Part shown: piece by piece, positions 6,948 through 14,850 of the stretch
Layout: every line of letters begins with the position of its first letter
Position numbering within the stretch: the stretch's first letter is position 1
Source: Gemmatimonadota bacterium
Lineage (GTDB): Bacteria; Latescibacterota; UBA2968; UBA8231
Direction of reading: 5' to 3'
Assembly: GCA_009840005.1 (NCBI GenBank)
Contig: VXOR01000080.1
Location: 1-22,642 of the forward strand
Length of the DNA stretch: 22,642 nucleotides
The notes under the pieces: generated by a model
The model's database searches: none
What the model saw: the letters and a program-made list of their open reading frames with translations, nothing else
What the model was told of the DNA's origin: nothing
Made by a program: the position numbers and the translations under genes

Positions 6948-9392
6948 ATGAAATCTTTGATCGGTAGTTTCATCGGCTTGGTGTTGGGCGTCGGTGTCGG
7001 CGCAGAACCGCTACTTGAGGGCCGGGTGCGGCTGTCGTCTGGGCAGCCAGCGGCGGGCGTGCAAGTGCGGCTGTTTGATTTGACCGATCTGCGCCGGTTC
7101 GTTGGCACGACTACGGATGAGATCGGGCATTTCGCGCTACCACTACGAGCGTTTTCTACGGTAAGGGTTCCGGCCCGGCCAACCGATTTTGCGTTGGGAC
7201 AGAATTACCCCAATCCGTTTAATCCTTCCACCATCATTCCCTATCAACTGCCAGCGGTGGGCCATGTGCGGCTGGAAGTGTTCAACCTGCTGGGGCAGAG
7301 GCTGGCCACGTTGGTGGATGCGGAACGGTCGGAAGGAGCACATACGGCGCTATGGGACGCTACGGATGCAGTTGGGCGAGCGGTAGGAGCGGGGGTGTAT
7401 ATATACCGGCTGAGCAGTGGTGGGCAGACGGTGAGTCGGCGGATGGTACTGGTGGATGGACAGGCCGGGATTCCGGCGGCGGGAGCAGTTTCGGGGCCAG
7501 TGCGGTCGGCCGTCGAGAGTGCAGAGGCAGCGGATGAGTTGGTTTATGGGTTGACCGTTGCGGGCATGGGCTTGATTCCCTATGTGAATCCGGCTTTTCA
7601 GGTAGGGATTGATGAGGTGGACATTGTGGTTGAAGAGCACGGTGGTGCGCGGATGAAGCTCGCCGCAGGCGGGGTTTTGGGGGATGTGAACGGCGATGGC
7701 TTGGTCGATGTTGCCGATGTGCTGTTTGTGTTGCTGTACAGCATGAATCCGGCCATTATGTTCCCCAACAATGGCGATATTTCGCGTGGCGATGTGAATG
7801 GCGATGGCTTGATTAATGTTGCCGATGCGGAGCTCCTTCTCCGATACCTCAGCGATCCATTCGATCCCGCGTTGCCGCCGGGAATAGGCTTGGAGACCGA
7901 CGATACCCTTGCAGGAGCGACAGAGGTGTCTTTAGGGAGCTCGACTGCTGGCTCGCTATCGGAAGAGGATGTGGATTACTTTCGCGTTGAGATGAGCGGT
8001 TCGGGCACCTTGACAGCCTATACGACGGGCGACTACACGAACACCGAAGGGGCTATCTTGGATAGCTCTGGTACTGTTTTGGCTCTTGGTTCTGACAGCG
8101 GCGATGGCTACAATTTTCGGGTTTCTGTTCCCGTTAGTTCGGGCACTTACTACATCAAAGTAGGGACGGCTTACTCGTCTGAAAGAACAATTGACTACAC
8201 GCTGTACGTGGTTGGCCCCTTGGACTTCGCGGTCGCGGCTTCGGTAAGCGATAGCACCTTAGCATTTGGTCAGCCGTTCACGCTACGGGCGACAGTGCAT
8301 AACCAAGGGGGCGGCGAATCCGAACCCACCGTGCTGTTCTACTACACCTCAACTGACACAACAATTACTTCGGACGACACACAAATCAGTGCTGATGTCG
8401 CGAGTCTAGAGGATTCTGACACCATTACGAAGTCGATTTCTTTGACGGCTCCAGAGCAAGCGGGTACCTACTACTACGGGGCCTGCGTCCAGAGCGTCTC
8501 TGGCGAGCACAACGCCAATAACAACTGCTCAGAGGCGGTGCGCGTGACCGTGTCGAGTGATTTCGTTTATACACCCTCGGCCTTGTCGCATATATACTGG
8601 ACGGACTCGATTCGCGGCACGATCCATCGCGCCAACGTGGACGGCTCCAACATCGAAACCCTCATCACCGGATTGCGTAGGCCAAGAGGCATCGCCTTGG
8701 ATGTGGCCGGCGGCCAGATGTACTGGACGGACTATGATCACTATCGAGACGACACAGGCACGATCCATCGCGCCAACGTGGACGGCTCCAACATCGAAAC
8801 CCTCGTCATCGGATTGCGTAGTCCAGAAGGCATTGCCTTGGATATGGTCGGGGGCAAGGTGTACTGGATGGACTGGATAGACTGGGACTGGCAGGGCAGA
8901 TATCGTATTATGATTCATCTCGCCGACATGGACGACTTCAGCTTTGGAACCCTTTTCAGCAGCATTATATGGGGTAGTCCAGGAGGCATTGCCTTGGATG
9001 TGGCTGGGGGTAAGATGTATTGGACGAACAGGTCGCGTGGCACGATCCACCGCACCAACATGGATGGCTTCAACAGCGAAAACATTGAAGTCCTCGTCTC
9101 TGCATGGGGTAATCTAGGAGGCATCGCCTTGGATGTGGCTGGGGGTAAGATGTACTGGACGGACAGGTCGCGTGGCACGATCCACCGCGCCAATGTGGAC
9201 GGCTCCAACATCGAAACTCTCGTCAATGAATTGGGTAGTCCAAGAGGCATTGCCTTGGATGTGGTCGGGGGCAAAATGTACTGGACGGACTCGATTCGTG
9301 ATACGATCTATCGTGCCAACGTGGATGGCTCTAATATCGAAAACATCGTCAGCGAATCGGGGCATCCAGCAGGCATCGCCCTTGGACCTTAG
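6948..9392 (+). CDS. Secreted multidomain protein: CnaB-like + FlgD-like insert + dockerin + PPC + CARDB + YWTD propeller
   Basis: An 814-residue protein from MKSLIGSFIGLVLGVGVGA, a clear signal peptide; AAGGA lies about ten bases upstream, and the in-frame ATG at 6912 would place 12 polar residues before the signal. Modules: CnaB-like start about 21-66; FlgD/type-IX-sorting-like domain about 78-170 (ALGQNYPNPFNPSTIIPYQLP, GVYIYRLSSGG); a YGLTVAGMGLIPYV segment at about 200; dockerin pair about 243-300 (GDVNGDGLVDVAD, GDVNGDGLINVAD); pre-peptidase C-terminal domain about 316-421; CARDB about 425-535; and about six YWTD LDL-receptor-type propeller repeats from 546 to the end (MYWTD, GTIHRANVDGSN, GIALDVAGG). 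It is likely extracellular and involved in binding or adhesion; no catalytic residues were recognised. It shares its N-terminal architecture with the 1-3210 gene. Confidence 0.92.
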   Translation: MKSLIGSFIGLVLGVGVGAEPLLEGRVRLSSGQPAAGVQVRLFDLTDLRRFVGTTTDEIGHFALPLRAFSTVRVPARPTDFALGQNYPNPFNPSTIIPYQLPAVGHVRLEVFNLLGQRLATLVDAERSEGAHTALWDATDAVGRAVGAGVYIYRLSSGGQTVSRRMVLVDGQAGIPAAGAVSGPVRSAVESAEAADELVYGLTVAGMGLIPYVNPAFQVGIDEVDIVVEEHGGARMKLAAGGVLGDVNGDGLVDVADVLFVLLYSMNPAIMFPNNGDISRGDVNGDGLINVADAELLLRYLSDPFDPALPPGIGLETDDTLAGATEVSLGSSTAGSLSEEDVDYFRVEMSGSGTLTAYTTGDYTNTEGAILDSSGTVLALGSDSGDGYNFRVSVPVSSGTYYIKVGTAYSSERTIDYTLYVVGPLDFAVAASVSDSTLAFGQPFTLRATVHNQGGGESEPTVLFYYTSTDTTITSDDTQISADVASLEDSDTITKSISLTAPEQAGTYYYGACVQSVSGEHNANNNCSEAVRVTVSSDFVYTPSALSHIYWTDSIRGTIHRANVDGSNIETLITGLRRPRGIALDVAGGQMYWTDYDHYRDDTGTIHRANVDGSNIETLVIGLRSPEGIALDMVGGKVYWMDWIDWDWQGRYRIMIHLADMDDFSFGTLFSSIIWGSPGGIALDVAGGKMYWTNRSRGTIHRTNMDGFNSENIEVLVSAWGNLGGIALDVAGGKMYWTDRSRGTIHRANVDGSNIETLVNELGSPRGIALDVVGGKMYWTDSIRDTIYRANVDGSNIENIVSESGHPAGIALGP
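8580..9389 (+). repeat. Tandem DNA repeats encoding the YWTD propeller blades
   Basis: About six units of roughly 130-145 bp repeat inside the 3' third of the secreted-protein gene. The copies around 8617 and 8758 are nearly identical over about 65 bases, and further copies begin near 9037, 9172 and 9298. The unit near 8890-9000 is the most diverged. Near-identity at DNA level points to recent duplication or gene conversion between blades. The frame stays open throughout, so these are coding repeats. Confidence 0.8.
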
Positions 9393-9397
9393 GCTCC

Positions 9398-9492
9398 TAA
9401 CTGCTGTTACGCCGCGTCTTCAGTATCGGCCACCGGCATGGTCGCCCTCGATCAAAACCAACCACCGGCCACTTGATGCGTAACAGCAGTTA
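9398..9492. repeat. 95-bp MITE-like element with 15-bp perfect terminal inverted repeats
   Basis: TAACTGCTGTTACGC at 9398-9412 is the exact reverse complement of 9478-9492. The interior is 65 bp and non-coding. The ends match those of the 3271-3440 element at AACTG, two variable bases, then GTTACGC. It sits just past the stop codon of the YWTD-propeller gene. A folded RNA of this element could also end transcription, but there is no T-run. Confidence 0.72.
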
Positions 9493-9537
9493 ATAAGCGA
9501 ATCGATTCCCAGTTCAAATGGATCATCACCACCATAT

Positions 9538-9640
9538 TGGCGATGCCGGGCATCCTCATCGCCGTGATAAAACTCTAAACGCCGTCCCCAACTCGCCTTC
9601 AGCGCCACCGCACGACCGCGAGCCGCTCCCTCAGCAAACT
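9538..9640 (+). repeat. Direct repeat copy 1 flanking the ATPase gene
   Basis: Bases 9538-9589 match 11448-11499 in 50 of 52 positions (41 consecutive identical bases from 9549), and weaker similarity runs on through CTCGCCT and GCGAGCCGCT to about 9640. It contains a short hairpin (GGCGATG at 9539-9545 with CATCGCC at 9557-9563). On the minus strand it can be read as GRRLEFYHGDEDARHRQ. Confidence 0.75.
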
Positions 9641-9914
9641 GGTAACGGGAGGACGTAACATAGAAAGGCCTGCAAGCAGTTTGAACGCTGGGCGGCTTTG
9701 CTGCCACAAGATATGGAGACCTCTGGACGATTGAGCGTCTCCCTTAGCCGTCCGATGTAGGCCCCTCCGGCCCCGTGTCCGGCCATGGGGTGCCGTTCTT
9801 TCGCAGCCGTCACTTACCGCCGGCGTCAACAAGGACTGGATGTCACCATCTGATCTCAGAAAAGACATTGCGCTGCAATGGTTTATGGCGGCAATGAAGA
9901 ATAAGATCAATCCA

Positions 9915-9943
9915 TTGACATTATTGATCTCCGCCTGTATCTT
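9915..9943 (+). promoter_or_regulatory. Sigma70-type promoter for the ATPase gene
   Basis: A consensus -35 box TTGACA at 9915-9920 is followed after exactly 17 bases by TATCTT at 9938-9943. A transcript would start near 9950, about 35 bases before the ATG at 9984. Confidence 0.55.
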
Positions 9944-9983
9944 TCTGTTAGAATCAGTACGCTAACTCTATTCTTGGTGTCCC

Positions 9984-11411
9984 ATGCGACAGATAGATTC
10001 CGAGCAGCTTCACGAACGGATTCGAACCGAAAATCCGTGGTGGGCAGGGAAGAGTATCCGTGACGAGCTCGATTCACTTACCCCCCGTGCGTACTTTGAC
10101 CTCCTCTTTCCACTGATCACCGAGCTCAGCGTGCGACGGGCCATCGTCCTCATGGGACCACGCCGGGTTGGGAAGACGGTGCTCATTCACCATGCCATCA
10201 GGGCCTTACTCGATCAAGGCGTCCCCTCGAGACAGATAGCGTATATATCGGTTGACCATCCACTCTACAACGGTCTCGGACTCGAAGTGCTAATTGACCT
10301 CTACCGCAAAGCTGCCGACGCGGATCTAGGCCAAACCGCCTATGTCTTCTTCGACGAGGTGCAGTATCTCAAAGAGTGGGAGGTCCATCTCAAGGCACTG
10401 GTCGATCGCGAGCCATCCCTCAAGCTCATCGTCTCTGGCTCTGCCGCTGCGGCGCTGAGCCTGAAGAGCCAGGAATCTGGAGCGGGCAGGTTCACCGACT
10501 TTTTGCTTCCTCCATTGACCTTCTACGAGTACCTCGAACTTCTTGGGGAGCGCGGTCTTTTAAGGGAAACCGAGGTGGCGGGACGGCCGCTGTTTCAGGC
10601 TGAAGATCTCCCTCGCCTCAATGATCGCTTCCTCCACTACCTCAACTACGGCGGATATCCCGAGGTTGTCTTCTCGGAGGCGATACAGGCCAACCCCTCG
10701 CGGTTCATAAAGGGGGACATCATCGACAAAGTCCTGCTGAGAGACCTGCCGAGTCTGTATGGAATCAGCGACGTCCAGGAACTCAACAAGCTCTTCACGA
10801 CGCTCGCTTTCAACACCGCTGGCGAGTTGTCTCTTCAAGATCTTTCGACGAGCTCCGGCGTCGCTAAGAACACGATCAAGCGATACATCGAGTACCTAGG
10901 AGCAGCCTTCCTCATCAAGGTGGTCCATCGAATAGATGAGTCGGCCCGCCGGTTCCGCCGAGCCCGCCAGTTTAAGATCTACCTGACCAACCCATCCATG
11001 CGAGCTGCCCTTTTTGCGCCGGTCAAACCTGACGCTCCGGAGCTGGGCCCATTGGCCGAAACGGCCGTCTTTTCGCAGTATTTCCACGACGAAGACGCGC
11101 AACTCTTCTACGGCCGTTGGAAGAAGGGTGAAGTTGACATGGTGCGGCTCAACGCGGCCCAAGTGCCAGTCTGGGCAGTAGAAGTTAAGTGGTCCGACCG
11201 GTATCCAAGTCGCCTGGAGGAACTCGGCTCTCTAATTGCTTTCTGCCGCGCGAACGGCTTGACACAGGCATGGGTCACTTCACGAACGGTCCGATCAACT
11301 GTCACAGAGGGTGGAGTCTCGCTGAACTTCATCCCCATGAGCGAGCTCTGCTTCATGGTTAGCCACAACATCATCCACGGCAAGCGCGTAGCCGGTGGTG
11401 AGTTGCTCTGA
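9984..11411 (+). CDS. AAA ATPase with DUF4143 (PD-(D/E)XK-like) C-terminal domain
   Basis: A 475-residue protein of the common AAA_14/DUF4143 family. The N-terminal ATPase has Walker A GPRRVGKT at 58-65, Walker B YVFFDEVQ at 120-127, and the sensor segment LIVSGSAAAAL at about 148-158, followed by the typical LPPLTFYEYLEL. The middle holds a winged-helix-like segment (LSLQDLSTSSGVAKNTIKRYIEYL, about 282-305). The C-terminal DUF4143 part carries E359, GEVDMV (D385) and VEVKW (E400, K402), the spacing of a PD-(D/E)XK nuclease-like core. Family members are widespread in accessory regions and their function is unsettled; a role in DNA handling or defence is inferred only. It has its own promoter and no partner gene, and lies between direct repeats at 9538-9640 and 11448-11550. 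The ATG at 9984 has a weak ribosome site. Confidence 0.9.
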   Translation: MRQIDSEQLHERIRTENPWWAGKSIRDELDSLTPRAYFDLLFPLITELSVRRAIVLMGPRRVGKTVLIHHAIRALLDQGVPSRQIAYISVDHPLYNGLGLEVLIDLYRKAADADLGQTAYVFFDEVQYLKEWEVHLKALVDREPSLKLIVSGSAAAALSLKSQESGAGRFTDFLLPPLTFYEYLELLGERGLLRETEVAGRPLFQAEDLPRLNDRFLHYLNYGGYPEVVFSEAIQANPSRFIKGDIIDKVLLRDLPSLYGISDVQELNKLFTTLAFNTAGELSLQDLSTSSGVAKNTIKRYIEYLGAAFLIKVVHRIDESARRFRRARQFKIYLTNPSMRAALFAPVKPDAPELGPLAETAVFSQYFHDEDAQLFYGRWKKGEVDMVRLNAAQVPVWAVEVKWSDRYPSRLEELGSLIAFCRANGLTQAWVTSRTVRSTVTEGGVSLNFIPMSELCFMVSHNIIHGKRVAGGELL

Positions 11412-11447
11412 TATTACTCGCACCGCCGCTCGACTGAACTGCATCGC

Positions 11448-11550
11448 TGGCGATGACCGGCATCCTCATCGCCGTGATAAAACTCTAAACGCCGTCCCCG
11501 GGCTCGCCTCCGCAGCCCACGCGCACGAAGGCGAGCCGCTTCTAAGGCCG
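11448..11550 (+). repeat. Direct repeat copy 2 flanking the ATPase gene
   Basis: This is the second copy of the sequence at 9538-9640, in the same orientation. The hairpin is better formed here (GGCGATGA at 11449-11456 with TCATCGCC at 11466-11473). Its far end runs into the last codons of the phosphopantetheinyl transferase gene, whose stop is at 11542-11544. Confidence 0.75.
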
Positions 11551-12261
11551 CCAGCGCCAGCACCTCATCTGCCAGTCCACGCCAGCCCCGCACAAAGCCG
11601 CCACGTATCCATCCGCCGGTTCTAAAGCCATCAACTTCCACCGCTCTACCTCGTCCCGCCCCTCGTCCGAGTGCAAAAGCGCCGCCTCTGCTCCCAGCGA
11701 CACCGCAAAGGTGCCGAGGCCAGCGGCGATACCGTCGCCCCGCGCCTTGACATAGGCTTCCTTGCGCGTCCAGATGTTGTAAAAAGCCGCCCGTCGCTCC
11801 TCGGTTGGCACCTGCGCCAGCGCCTCCTGCTCCTCCAGCGAAAAGAAGCGCGCGGCAATTTGCTCGTGTGCGACTTGGGGCCGCATCCACTCCACATCGA
11901 CGCCGACCTCGCGGTCGCGTGCTATCGCGTATAGGGCCAGCTCGTGGGTGTGGGACACGTTGAAATCCAGCCCTCCCTCTGTCAGAAAGGGCTTGCCGTG
12001 CGCGCCGCGCGCAAAAGCCACCGCGCCGGGATCTTGGCCGAGGTACCGCCCCAAAAGCTGGCGCAGCATCCCCCGCGCTGCCACAAAGCGCCGCTGATGG
12101 GTGCCGGAGAGCAAACCGCTCGCTCGCCCGCGCTCTTCCTCGCTCAGACAAGCCGCGAGCGCGGCCTCCTTACCAGCCGCGTCCAACTCGACGCACCAGA
12201 CGTGGATTTCATCGTCGCTGAGCCGAGGCCAGCTCGACGGGGTTTCCCAAGAAATAGTCAT
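11542..12261 (-). CDS. 4'-phosphopantetheinyl transferase, Sfp type
   Basis: The enzyme transfers the phosphopantetheine arm of CoA to a serine of acyl- or peptidyl-carrier proteins. Family motifs, numbered from the upstream in-frame ATG at 12282: RRFVAARGMLRQLLGRYLG at 64-82, HGKP at 95-98, FNVSHTHELALYAI at 107-120, the Mg-binding VGVDVE at 126-131 (D129, E131), and WTRKEAYVKARGDG at 171-184 (E175, K179). The length (239 or 246 residues) is normal for the Sfp/HetI class. The start at 12261 is preferred for a weak AAGTGA about seven bases upstream; 12282 is the alternative. No carrier protein, PKS, NRPS or fatty-acid gene is in the window, so its partner is elsewhere. It faces away from the Mo-hydroxylase gene, so the 12.26-12.36 kb gap may hold divergent promoters. 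Confidence 0.93.
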   Translation of the reverse strand: MTISWETPSSWPRLSDDEIHVWCVELDAAGKEAALAACLSEEERGRASGLLSGTHQRRFVAARGMLRQLLGRYLGQDPGAVAFARGAHGKPFLTEGGLDFNVSHTHELALYAIARDREVGVDVEWMRPQVAHEQIAARFFSLEEQEALAQVPTEERRAAFYNIWTRKEAYVKARGDGIAAGLGTFAVSLGAEAALLHSDEGRDEVERWKLMALEPADGYVAALCGAGVDWQMRCWRWRP

Positions 12262-12360
12262 CAAAGGTTCACTTGACGGCATCGTTTATCGCATTCAGAT
12301 TAAAACGGATTGCGGATTTTCTGAAAGTACTTAATCCATACATAAATGAAGGAGTGCCTC

Positions 12361-14670
12361 ATGGCTGCCTTTTCCAGCAAAGATTATCCTGATTACACGT
12401 CCGACGGCAAGTACAAAGTCATCGGCACCCGCCCCATCCGCCACGACGGCGTCGATAAGGTCACTGGTGCCGCGGTGTACGGGGCCGACGTGCGCCTGCC
12501 GGGCCTGCTCTATGGCAAGGTTCTGCGCAGCCCGCACCCCCACGCCGAGATTCTCTCGATCGACACCTCCAAGGCCCTCGCGCTCGACGGAGTGCGCGCC
12601 GTGGCCACGGCCAACGACTTGGTCGAGACTGTGGATAAGCTCTCTAATATCGGCGAGACCACCGTTAATGTGCGCGAGATCGCCAAGAACTCGCTGGCCT
12701 CAGATAAGGTGCTCTATACGGGCCACGCGGTTGCGGCCGTGTGCGCGGCCAGTCCCCACATCGCCGAAGAGGCCCTCGACCTAATCGAGGTCGAATACAA
12801 GGTCTTGGAGCCGGTCGTCGATGTTCGCGAGGCCATGCGCGACGACGCCCCGCTGCTCGACGAAGAGCGCACCACCCGCGCCCTCGGCGAGGACACGGGC
12901 AAGAAGAGCAACATCGCCACCCACAATCAGCACGCCATGGGCGACCTCGAAGCGGGCTTTGCCGAGGCCGACGTGATCGTCGAGCGCGAATTTCACACGG
13001 CCACCATTCACCAAGGCTACATTGAGCCGCACAACACGACCGTGTGGTGGAAAAACGACGGCAGCGTCACCGTGTGGGTGAGCACGCAAGGGCCGTTTGA
13101 GATACGCTCGCAGGTGTCGGAAGTGCTCAATGTGCCGGTCTCCAAGGTCAAGGTTATCCCCTGCGAAATCGGCGGCGGCTTCGGCGGCAAGTTCCCCACC
13201 TATATGGAACCAGCCGCGGCCATTATGTCGCACAAAACTGGCCAGCCGGTCAAAATGATTATGAGCCGCACCGAAGTCTTTCAGGGGACTGGCCCGGCTC
13301 CCGGGTCCTATATGAAAATTAAGATGGGGGCCAAAAACGACGGCACCATCACCGCAGCCCACTGCTACATGGCGTACGAGGCCGGGGCCTATCCCGGCTC
13401 GGCCGTGGGGGCGGGAGCGCAGTGCATCCTCGCGCCTTATTACATCGCCAATGTCACTATTGACGCGTACGACGTGGTAGTAAACAAGCCCAAGTCCTCG
13501 GCCTACCGCGCGCCTGGGGCACCCAACGCGGCCTTTGCCTCGGAGAGCGTCATTGACGAGCTGGCCGAGAAAATCGGCATGGACCCGCTGGAGATGCGGT
13601 TACAGAACTCCGCTAAAGAAGGAACGCGCCGCGCCGATGGCACGGTGTACGGGCAGATCGGCTGCGAGGAAACCGTGCAAGCCGCTAAGGACTCGGAGCA
13701 CTACCACACCAAGCTTGAAGGCCCCTATCGGGGACGCGGCGTGGCCGGGGGCTTTTGGTTCAACGGCGGCGGCATGTCTTCGGCTGCCATTGCCGTCAAC
13801 GACAACGGCACGATCAATCTCACTGAAGGATCGGTTGACATTGGCGGCAGCCGCGCTGCCATGGCCATGATCGTCGCCGAAACCTTGGGGCTGAAGGCCG
13901 AGGACATCAATCCCTCGATCCCGGACACTAGCTCGATTGGCTTCACCGGCGGCACCGGCGGCAGCCGCGTGTGCTATGCCACGGGGCACGCCTGTTACAA
14001 CGCGGCCGAGGACGTCAAGGCCGAGATGTGCCGGCGCGCTGCGCTACAGCTAGAGGTCGCCGAGGATGACGTCGAGTTCCAAGATGGCAGCTTTATCTGC
14101 AAATCCGATCCCGCTCAGCGGCTCACCTTTGCGGAGGTCGCCGCCAACCAGGGCAGCACCGGCGGCCCAATCACCGGCAAGGGCACGATCAACGCCGGCG
14201 GCCCGGGCAATGCCTTTGCCGTGCACATCGTCGATGTGGAGGTCGATCCAGACACCGGCAAGGTCGAGATTTTGCGTTACACCGCGGTGCAAGATGTGGG
14301 CAAGGCCATTCATCCCTCGTACGTCGAAGGTCAGATTCAGGGCGGGGCCGTGCAGGGCATTGGCTGGGCACTTACGGAGGGCTACTTCTACACGGCCGAT
14401 GGCCAGATGGCCAACCCGACCTTCCTCGACTATCGGATGCCGACCACCTTTGACATTCCCTTGATCGAGACGATTTTGGTCGAAGTGCCCAACCCGGCCA
14501 GCCCGCACGGGATTCGCGGCGTCGGCGAAGTGCCCTTGGTGCCGCCGATGGCCGCCATTGCCAACGCCATGTACGACGCCATAGGTTGCCGCTTGGGCGA
14601 ACTGCCGATGAGTCCAGACCGGGTCGTCGCTGCCTTACAGGAGCATCAGCTAGAGGTTGCGGCTGGCTGA
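12361..14670 (+). CDS. Molybdenum hydroxylase large subunit (xanthine dehydrogenase/CO dehydrogenase family)
   Basis: A 769-residue molybdopterin-binding catalytic subunit of the xanthine oxidase family, which hydroxylates N-heterocycles, aldehydes or CO using water as the oxygen source. Seen: the N-terminal a/b hammerhead start (RPIRHDGVDKVTGAAVYGADVRLPGLLYGKVLRSPHPHAEI), the cofactor loop IGGGFGGK at 270-277, SAYRAPGAPNAAF, the GTGGSR segment, and the catalytic glutamate E723 in RGVGEVPLVPP. The ATG at 12361 has AAGGAG six bases upstream; the ATG at 12346 would overlap that site. In this family FAD (medium) and 2Fe-2S (small) subunits are usually encoded next door, but neither is present. 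CO dehydrogenase is not favoured, because no AYXCSFR-type motif was seen. The substrate is unknown. The gene ends in a strong intrinsic terminator. Confidence 0.93.
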   Translation: MAAFSSKDYPDYTSDGKYKVIGTRPIRHDGVDKVTGAAVYGADVRLPGLLYGKVLRSPHPHAEILSIDTSKALALDGVRAVATANDLVETVDKLSNIGETTVNVREIAKNSLASDKVLYTGHAVAAVCAASPHIAEEALDLIEVEYKVLEPVVDVREAMRDDAPLLDEERTTRALGEDTGKKSNIATHNQHAMGDLEAGFAEADVIVEREFHTATIHQGYIEPHNTTVWWKNDGSVTVWVSTQGPFEIRSQVSEVLNVPVSKVKVIPCEIGGGFGGKFPTYMEPAAAIMSHKTGQPVKMIMSRTEVFQGTGPAPGSYMKIKMGAKNDGTITAAHCYMAYEAGAYPGSAVGAGAQCILAPYYIANVTIDAYDVVVNKPKSSAYRAPGAPNAAFASESVIDELAEKIGMDPLEMRLQNSAKEGTRRADGTVYGQIGCEETVQAAKDSEHYHTKLEGPYRGRGVAGGFWFNGGGMSSAAIAVNDNGTINLTEGSVDIGGSRAAMAMIVAETLGLKAEDINPSIPDTSSIGFTGGTGGSRVCYATGHACYNAAEDVKAEMCRRAALQLEVAEDDVEFQDGSFICKSDPAQRLTFAEVAANQGSTGGPITGKGTINAGGPGNAFAVHIVDVEVDPDTGKVEILRYTAVQDVGKAIHPSYVEGQIQGGAVQGIGWALTEGYFYTADGQMANPTFLDYRMPTTFDIPLIETILVEVPNPASPHGIRGVGEVPLVPPMAAIANAMYDAIGCRLGELPMSPDRVVAALQEHQLEVAAG

Positions 14671-14695
14671 GAGGCCGTTGCAGGGTCGCTTGCTC

Positions 14696-14735
14696 GCGCC
14701 CGGTTCCTACGTGGGAGCCGGGCGCTTCTATATAT
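14696..14735 (+). terminator. Intrinsic terminator of the Mo-hydroxylase gene
   Basis: GCGCCCGGTTCC at 14696-14707 pairs with GGAGCCGGGCGC at 14714-14725 (12 pairs, one G-T) around a six-base loop, followed by TTCTATATAT. It starts 26 bases after the stop codon. Confidence 0.85.
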
Positions 14736-14849
14736 AGCAATGCGGCATGATTTGAACGATTCGAGCGGTGGATCGTCTGGTGCATCCTATTCTGTGTCTA
14801 TCTGCGTCCATCTGCGGATCACCTTGTACATGATGTAGAATTGCTATAT
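14732..14849 (+). repeat. 118-bp mobile repeat, copy 1 (upstream of IMPase gene)
   Basis: ATATAGCAAT at 14732-14741 is the exact inverted copy of ATTGCTATAT at 14840-14849, so the element has 10-bp terminal inverted repeats. The interior includes TTGAACGATTCGA, GATCGTCT and TCTGCGTCCATCTGCGGAT. A second copy of almost the same length lies inverted at 15725-15841. The element ends one base before the IMPase start codon. Confidence 0.78.
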
Positions 14850-14850
14850 T

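Larger units (their letters stand above)
9393..9983. other. 591-bp gap between genes
   Basis: No convincing gene lies here. The stretch holds a 95-bp inverted-repeat element starting six bases after the preceding stop, one copy of a ~100-bp repeat that recurs near 11.5 kb, and a promoter-like sequence before the ATPase gene. Minus-strand open frames of 60-103 codons overlap one another, lack ribosome sites and have the composition of random frames. One of them contains a translated stretch (GRRLEFYHGDEDARHRQ) repeated at the other repeat copy, which suggests a remnant rather than a working gene. Confidence 0.6.

Noticed and set aside
8580..9389. Regularly spaced repeats considered as a CRISPR array
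   Set aside because: The frame stays open and encodes YWTD propeller blades; unit length and divergence do not fit short direct repeats with unique spacers.
9420..9910. Overlapping minus-strand frames of 95, 103 and 60 codons
   Set aside because: They have no ribosome sites or recognised motifs and overlap repeats. The stretch GRRLEFYHGDEDA is shared with the other repeat copy, so it is repeat sequence rather than a gene with its own support.
11414..12151. 245-codon minus-strand frame overlapping the phosphopantetheinyl transferase
   Set aside because: It is an alternative frame rich in Arg/Ala/Gly; the other frame carries every Sfp-family motif.
12268..12345. Possible promoter TTGACG near 12273 for the Mo-hydroxylase gene
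   Set aside because: No acceptable -10 box lies at 16-18 bases; the resemblance is limited to one hexamer.
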